Positions 60,081-64,000 of a stretch of DNA of 64,000 nt are shown in pieces; the stretch's first letter is position 1, and every line of letters begins with the position of its first letter. The DNA lies in contig CAVXNJ010000001.1 of assembly GCA_963763135.1 (NCBI GenBank), positions 310,001-374,000 on the forward strand, in the 5' to 3' direction. Source of the stretch: JANMZO01 sp963763135 (GTDB taxonomy: Bacteria > Actinomycetota > Acidimicrobiia > Acidimicrobiales > JANYDT01). The notes beneath the pieces were generated by a model. The model was not told the DNA's origin. It did no database searches and was given only the letters and a program-made list of their open reading frames with translations. The translations under genes were made by a program, and so were the position numbers.

Positions 60081-60832
60081 CGCACGAAGCGACCGAAACG
60101 AACGAAACGACCGACTCACATCGCGAACGCCCGAGAACCACACAGAGATACCACGTGCACATACAAACTGACGACACGTCCGCGATCAATCCGATCGACT
60201 CCCATGAAACTGCCGAGACCGCGGCGCGTCGGCGACTCGGAACGGCAATGCGAAACCTGCAACACCACGTCGTCGGGCGAGCGCTCGACCTGCAAGCCAT
60301 CGAGGACATTGCAACGGAACTCGAAGGCCTCAGCGCCCAACTCGATCCGCTACCGCCCCGACGCCGGCCACCGTCGAGTTGGGCATCGTTCGACGACATC
60401 GCGGTACCGAACGACGGCGACACGCTCGACGCCGGTTACGGTGACCGCCCGTTCGGAGGCTGGTCCAGCCCGTACTCCCTGGAGCTCGACATCATTCGAC
60501 GGGGCGAGCACGTTGTCACCGAGTTCATGTTGAGATCAGCCCACGAAGGCGCACCCGGCCGGGCGCACGGCGGCATCGTGGCCGCGCTGTTCGACGATCT
60601 GACCGGGTTCGTCCTGCAAATCGCCTCAGCCCGCGCGTACACCGGCGAACTGAAAGTCAGGTACGAGGCACCCGTACCACTCGATGTAACTCTCACCGCA
60701 CGCGCTCACCTTCGGGGCCGTGAGGGGCGCAAGTTGTTCATAGATGGCGAACTCCACCACGGCGAGCAACGGCTCGCCTCGGTGCAAACGATCTACATCA
60801 CCGTTCCCGACGTCACCCAGTCGACCTCATGA
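60077..60832 (+). CDS. Hot-dog thioesterase (PaaI-like) with helical N-extension
   Basis: 251 aa. Residues 1-115 are hydrophilic and helical (AMRNLQHHVVGRALDLQAIE, IATELEGLSAQLDPLPP). Residues 120-245 are a PaaI-type hot-dog domain: GRAHGGIVAALFDDLTGFVL (HGG with the Asp seven residues later), TGELKVRYEAPVPLDV and VQTIYITV. It hydrolyses acyl-CoA. Coupled to the SDR gene by ATGA. The N-extension has a dispersed motif (60152-60163) giving an ATA codon. Confidence 0.82.
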   Translation: MTHEATETNETTDSHRERPRTTQRYHVHIQTDDTSAINPIDSHETAETAARRRLGTAMRNLQHHVVGRALDLQAIEDIATELEGLSAQLDPLPPRRRPPSSWASFDDIAVPNDGDTLDAGYGDRPFGGWSSPYSLELDIIRRGEHVVTEFMLRSAHEGAPGRAHGGIVAALFDDLTGFVLQIASARAYTGELKVRYEAPVPLDVTLTARAHLRGREGRKLFIDGELHHGEQRLASVQTIYITVPDVTQSTS

Positions 60833-60870
60833 CCGCCGGCCGGTGTCAGGCAGCCGTCAGCCGTCAGCCG

Positions 60871-61728
60871 TCAGCCTTCGCCGAAACTAGTCTGCGCGCA
60901 TATAAGGTCGCGACGGCCGGGCAACTCCGCAATGCCCAGGTGCTGACGGCGCAGCGACCGTTGTAGTTCGAAACCGAGCGACTCGACGGCCATCCCGAAA
61001 GGGCTGTCCGGTGGGACGATGATGCGCGGCGGCGCCTCCCAGGGCAGGTGTCGGAGCGATTCCACGATTGAGGCTCCGAAGACAACTTCGTCGGCGACCA
61101 CCGGGCCGATCGCGTCGTCCTGGGCAATGCCGTATCCGAGTATGCGCCCGTCATCGGCGGTCAGCACGACGTCGCGGCCGACGTAGCTCTCGATAAGGTT
61201 ACGAAGCAGCGCGGAACGGTCTGCTCCGAAAGCTTCCCTGTCGTACGCACACACCGCATCAAACCCCACCCCTGCAATGGTCGATAGCCGGACCGACTCC
61301 GAACCCTGAGGCATGGGACCGGGTGCACCGACCGCACTGTAAATGCGACTGTGCCCCTGGTCGACGAAACCCATTCGTTCGTAGACCGGCGCTCCCTTGA
61401 GCGAGCCGTCGAGCACCGACGCACAGCCGATAGCCGCCAACCGGTCGACAATCGCCTGAGTCACGATTCGACCGAACCCCTGACGCTCAGCGGTCGGATC
61501 CGTCGCAACGAGCCCCACCCAGCCAAACCCACCCGTGGGATAGCCGATGAATCCGCCCACCGCCACGAGGCGATCTTCGTTTCGCAGATTCACCCACCCG
61601 CCATGGTCAATCGTGAGAAATCGTTGGACACGTGATCGACGCGAATTCATTCCATACGCGCGCATAAGAATTTGGTCGATCTCGTCGAGCAACGCATCGC
61701 TCGGATGTAGGACATCTTCAATCTGCAT
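60871..61728 (-). CDS. GNAT N-acetyltransferase, two-domain
   Basis: 285 aa. N-terminal GNAT domain: RLVAVGGFIGYPTGGFGWVG, LVATDPTAERQGFGRIVTQA (acetyl-CoA loop Q-x-x-G-x-G) and VLDGSLKGAPVYERMGFVDQ. The second half (about 145-285) is a further GNAT-like or lid domain with DDGRILGYGIAQDDAIG. This arrangement is common in actinobacteria; the substrate is unknown. Two dispersed motifs flank the gene ends (60891-60902, 61655-61666), both within coding sequence. A 7-bp tandem repeat (CAGCCGT, 60851 on) follows the stop. Confidence 0.85.
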   Translation of the reverse strand: MQIEDVLHPSDALLDEIDQILMRAYGMNSRRSRVQRFLTIDHGGWVNLRNEDRLVAVGGFIGYPTGGFGWVGLVATDPTAERQGFGRIVTQAIVDRLAAIGCASVLDGSLKGAPVYERMGFVDQGHSRIYSAVGAPGPMPQGSESVRLSTIAGVGFDAVCAYDREAFGADRSALLRNLIESYVGRDVVLTADDGRILGYGIAQDDAIGPVVADEVVFGASIVESLRHLPWEAPPRIIVPPDSPFGMAVESLGFELQRSLRRQHLGIAELPGRRDLICAQTSFGEG

Positions 61729-61794
61729 GACTTCACCAGCCTGAACGTTCGATGTTTCGATGTGGCACGAAGCGCCGGTGCCTTGCGGGAAGCC

Positions 61795-61869
61795 CTGAGA
61801 ATCTCTCAGTCAGATTGCTGATCGCTCAACGAGACTGACAGTCTCTCAGCAACCGACGCTGGCCTGAGA
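61795..61869. promoter_or_regulatory. Cluster of CTGAGA palindromes, possible operator
   Basis: CTGAGA-ATC-TCTCAG (61795-61809), GAGACTG-A-CAGTCTC (61831-61845) overlapping a further TCTCAG (61844-61849), and CTGAGA at 61864-61869. They lie in the 168-bp gap between divergent GNAT and oxidoreductase operons. TACGGT follows at 61882-61887, 9 nt before the ATG at 61897. They probably control one or both operons. Confidence 0.5.
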
Positions 61870-61896
61870 GTACACCGGCCCTACGGTCTCCCTTCG

Positions 61897-62304
61897 ATGC
61901 CTTTCACCGCGAACCAACCCGATGCTGCATCCCCTCCCGCGACCGCCCCGATGCTGCGCCACCTGATCGATGCACACAGCGGATTCACACTTCGCCTGCC
62001 CGCCGGAACTCCGGTTGCTTCAGGTATTTCGGTGGCCACCCGACCCTCTCGGTCGATGTCCTTTCTGCGGGAACAGTGGTGCGATCACAACGTGAACGAG
62101 TGGCTTCAGCAGGTGGGCCGACTGCCGAAATGGCGGACGACCTGCATCGGAGGTTGGCTCGATCCCCGCAGCGGAGCGGTCAACCTCGACGTCGTGACGA
62201 TCGTTCCGCAACCTCTACGGTGGGTCGCCATCGCCACGGGAAAAGTGCTCGGCCAACACTGCGTGTTTGACCTGACCAACCAGCAAACGATGGTGCTCCG
62301 ATGA
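61897..62304 (+). CDS. Hypothetical protein, first gene of a redox operon
   Basis: 135 aa: MLRHLIDAHSGFTLRLPAGT, ISVATRPSRSMSFLREQWCD, WRTTCIGGWLDPRSGAVNLD and VFDLTNQQTMVLR. No signal peptide, metal site or known domain. The stop overlaps the ATG of the molybdopterin oxidoreductase gene (ATGA), so it belongs functionally with it. Family not recognised. Confidence 0.6.
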   Translation: MPFTANQPDAASPPATAPMLRHLIDAHSGFTLRLPAGTPVASGISVATRPSRSMSFLREQWCDHNVNEWLQQVGRLPKWRTTCIGGWLDPRSGAVNLDVVTIVPQPLRWVAIATGKVLGQHCVFDLTNQQTMVLR

Positions 62305-63542
62305 GCAGCGTGAACGGCAAGCTGGACCGTTTCGTACCCCGGCCCGTGAAAGCCGTTCTGAACGCCACAGAGCGATGGCGCGACGACCGATTGGCCGATG
62401 CTCGGCACAGCGACCGGGTCGCCGCGATCCTTGGATCACTCCTCGGCATCTCGTTTCTCGTTTGCTTTGCCACCGGCATGCTCTCCCACCTCATTCAGCA
62501 CCCGCCGGGCTGGTTTGTCTGGCCCTCTCGGCCCGCCGGCCTGTACCGCCTGACTCAGGGGTTTCACATCGCCACCGGAATCGCCGCGGTGCCGCTTCTG
62601 TTCGCCAAGCTGTGGTCGGTGTTCCCCCGTTTGTTCCAGTGGCCGCTCGCCGACAACGCACTTCATGCAGTGGAGCGACTGAGCCTGCTCCCATTGATAG
62701 GCGGATCAATCTTCATGCTGGTTACCGGCGTCGCGAACATCGAACTCTGGTATCCGTGGGTGTTCTTCTTCCCCGCCGGCCACTATTCGGTTTCCTATGT
62801 GGTCATAGGATCTCTGCTGATCCACTCCGTTGCGAAGTTCGCCACCGTTCGGCGAGAACTGTCCCCCCGTAGCAGGCCCGCGACAGCCGCCGGTCGCGTC
62901 GACGCGGAGACAGCCGCAACCGCGACAGCGACAGCGACCGCGACCGCGATCGACCGGCGACGATTCCTCATCGGCGCAGGATCGGTATCCGCGGGCCTCG
63001 TTGTCGCGACCGTGGGACAGACTGTCTCACCCCTGAGGAAGCTGTCGCTGCTCGCACCGCGCCGACCCGACATCGGTGTCCAGGGCTTTCCTGTGAACAA
63101 GACGGCCCACGAAGCCGGCGTGGAAGCGGGGATCCAGAATCCTGGCTACACCCTCGTCGTCCAGGGTCGGGGCATCGCCCCGCGCACCTTCACCCTCGAT
63201 GAATTGCGGGCCATGCCTCAGCGAACCGCCACCCTGCCGATCGCATGTGTCGAAGGTTGGAGCGCCAATCGCGTATGGACAGGCGTCTCCGTTCGTGACG
63301 TGCTCGAGAGCGCCGGGGTCCGCCGGGTGAAGCAGGTGAGCGTGGAGTCGCTCCAGCGACAGGGTCGCTATCGCCGGTCGATCCTGAACTCGAGTCAATA
63401 CGACGACATCGACACGCTTCTGGCCTTGAAGGTAGACGGGGAACAACTGCACGTCGACCATGGTTTCCCGCTTCGCCTGATCGCGCCGAATCGCCCAGGA
63501 GTCCTCCAGACGAAATGGGTCGCGAAGCTGGTCGTCTCATGA
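62301..63542 (+). CDS. Membrane-anchored molybdopterin oxidoreductase (sulphite-oxidase fold)
   Basis: 413 aa. Four membrane helices in the first 190 residues (ILGSLLGISFLVCFATGM, LYRLTQGFHIATGIAAVPLL, LLPLIGGSIFMLVTGVAN, VSYVVIGSLLIHSVAKFAT) with paired His suited to haem, like a cytochrome b561/b-type module. Then a Thr/Ala microsatellite (ATATATATATAI), a Tat-like RRRFLIGAGSV and an oxidoreductase-molybdopterin domain with Cys in PIACVEGWSANRVWTGV, the ligand to Mo. Probably a fused haem-linked reductase or dehydrogenase facing the cell exterior. Confidence 0.82.
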   Translation: MSSVNGKLDRFVPRPVKAVLNATERWRDDRLADARHSDRVAAILGSLLGISFLVCFATGMLSHLIQHPPGWFVWPSRPAGLYRLTQGFHIATGIAAVPLLFAKLWSVFPRLFQWPLADNALHAVERLSLLPLIGGSIFMLVTGVANIELWYPWVFFFPAGHYSVSYVVIGSLLIHSVAKFATVRRELSPRSRPATAAGRVDAETAATATATATATAIDRRRFLIGAGSVSAGLVVATVGQTVSPLRKLSLLAPRRPDIGVQGFPVNKTAHEAGVEAGIQNPGYTLVVQGRGIAPRTFTLDELRAMPQRTATLPIACVEGWSANRVWTGVSVRDVLESAGVRRVKQVSVESLQRQGRYRRSILNSSQYDDIDTLLALKVDGEQLHVDHGFPLRLIAPNRPGVLQTKWVAKLVVS

Positions 63543-64000
63543 ATCAGGAAACCGCGATGGACACGAACGCCGAGCCGCACCACCCTTCAGCGAAGGTCTT
63601 CGTGCCGGCCCTCCTCGCAGGTTGGGCCACTGTCGGATTCGGAATTCACGCCGCGCTTCGCAATCCCCGTGAGTCGCACCCGTTCGCGTTGCTGGTTCAT
63701 GTGATCACCTTCGACCTCGGCCATGACCTCGTACTCGCACCGGTAGCGTTTCTGGCATTCTGGCTGGCCGGTCGATTCATCCCGGAAACGTTCCGTGGTC
63801 CGGTACGTGGAGCGATAGCCACGACGGTTCTGTTCACGGTCTTTTCCATTCCGCTCATCAATCGGTGGGGACGACGCCCGACGAACTCGTCCACGTTGCC
63901 GCTGCCCTACGGACGCAACCTCGCGATCATCATCGCCGTGGTCTGGACTATCGCCGGATTGACAGCTTTGAGGCGGACAATCCAGGTCCGCCGCACCCGG
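63539..64000 (+). CDS. Membrane protein, third gene of the redox operon (cut by window end)
   Basis: 154 codons read to the window edge without a stop. Starts MNQETAMDTNAEPHHPSAKV, then three to four hydrophobic segments: FVPALLAGWATVGFGIHAAL, LVLAPVAFLAFWLAGRFIP, AIATTVLFTVFSIPLI and NLAIIIAVVWTIAGLTAL. The ATG overlaps the oxidoreductase stop (ATGA). Probably an accessory subunit; no known family recognised. Confidence 0.7.
   Translation, partial: MNQETAMDTNAEPHHPSAKVFVPALLAGWATVGFGIHAALRNPRESHPFALLVHVITFDLGHDLVLAPVAFLAFWLAGRFIPETFRGPVRGAIATTVLFTVFSIPLINRWGRRPTNSSTLPLPYGRNLAIIIAVVWTIAGLTALRRTIQVRRTR

Larger units (their letters stand above)
3075..61666 (+). repeat. Dispersed 12-bp motif, consensus TAYGYRYRCWTA, about 25 copies
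   Basis: First base of each 12-mer: 3075, 4092, 6485, 13553, 15406, 19457, 21339, 21357, 22689, 30309, 35885, 37036, 38953, 42587, 44667, 45864, 48794, 49131, 51131, 53475, 54896, 58480, 60152, 60891 and 61655. Examples: TATGTGCACTTA (4092 and 42587), TACGCGCGCTTA (38953, and as complement at 45864), TATGTGCACATA (21339). Alternating purine-pyrimidine core, AT ends. Most copies read with CTTA or CATA at the right on the + strand regardless of gene direction; 3075, 45864 and 54896 are reversed, and 48794 and 58480 are symmetrical. About fifteen match the consensus exactly on one strand. Confidence 0.75.

Noticed and set aside
1..64000. tRNA and rRNA genes
   Set aside because: No cloverleaf-like sequence with a CCA-end context or rRNA core was recognised; a covariance-model scan would settle it.

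Overview
The window is 64 kb of GC-rich, densely coding bacterial chromosome. Gene content points to an actinobacterium, and by inference an uncultured-type member of the class Acidimicrobiia: a probable F420-dependent PPOX-fold enzyme, a DUF222/HNH (13E12-type) endonuclease gene with a LexA-like box, an SCP-x-type thiolase paired with an HMG-CoA-synthase-like/DUF35 protein, several amidohydrolase-2 and N-acyl-D-amino-acid-deacylase-like enzymes, and an actinobacterial RHH (HicB-like) regulator. I see no rRNA, tRNA, CRISPR array, transposase or phage module. Many genes have a TANNNT box 6-7 nt upstream of the start codon, which suggests leaderless transcription is common.

Layout. 1-2.5 kb: start of an acyl-CoA synthetase, then an AbiEi/DUF559-like gene bracketed by direct 138-bp repeats, a hairpin and a decayed gene fragment. 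2.5-7.1 kb: monoacylglycerol-lipase-like hydrolase, divergent from a PadR-ABC-FtsX export operon. 7.2-12.5 kb: orphan MshEN protein, two 2-oxoglutarate/Fe(II) oxygenases (one frameshifted), a hot-dog-like protein, an RMD1-like protein and a PPOX enzyme. 12.6-14.6 kb: NarL-type response regulator and kinase. 14.6-17.6 kb: two hydrolases. 17.7-21.3 kb: RHH regulator, DUF4097 protein and a frameshifted HNH gene. 21.4-25.5 kb: thiolase, HMGCS-like/DUF35 fusion and an MFS carrier. 25.6-30.3 kb: a second two-component system coupled to a Gly/Ser-rich exported protein, with two more exported proteins nearby. 30.7-36.8 kb: a peptide-type ABC importer (Tat-exported binding protein, two permeases, one fused double ATPase).

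36.9-41 kb: glutamine amidotransferase divergent from an asparagine synthase, a pentapeptide protein and a formaldehyde-activating-enzyme homologue. 41-50 kb: TetR regulator behind an operator-like repeat array, amidohydrolase, Cys-rich protein, ArsR-SRPBCC fusion, amylosucrase-type GH13 enzyme, frameshifted MFS exporter and an enolase-superfamily dehydratase. 50-64 kb: CASTOR/POLLUX-like channel protein, RecQ-phosphoribosyltransferase fusion, PhnD-like protein coupled to a fatty-acid desaturase, amidohydrolase, DinB-like protein, SDR plus thioesterase pair, GNAT, and a three-gene membrane/molybdopterin oxidoreductase operon cut by the window end.

Two signals stand out. (i) Between the two permease genes of the peptide importer, four 71-bp tandem units form a relay of four 24-aa mini-ORFs, each joined to the next by an ATGA stop/start overlap, so the overlapping gene junction is repeated rather than broken. 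(ii) A 12-bp alternating motif, about TAYGYRYRCWTA, occurs about 25 times across coding and intergenic DNA. It forces rare codons and is biased to one strand whatever the gene direction, as expected of a chromosome-organising or orienting sequence. Short tandem duplications at gene ends and in promoters recur throughout. At least six apparent frameshifts in five genes mean that either indel errors or real decay must be kept in mind.
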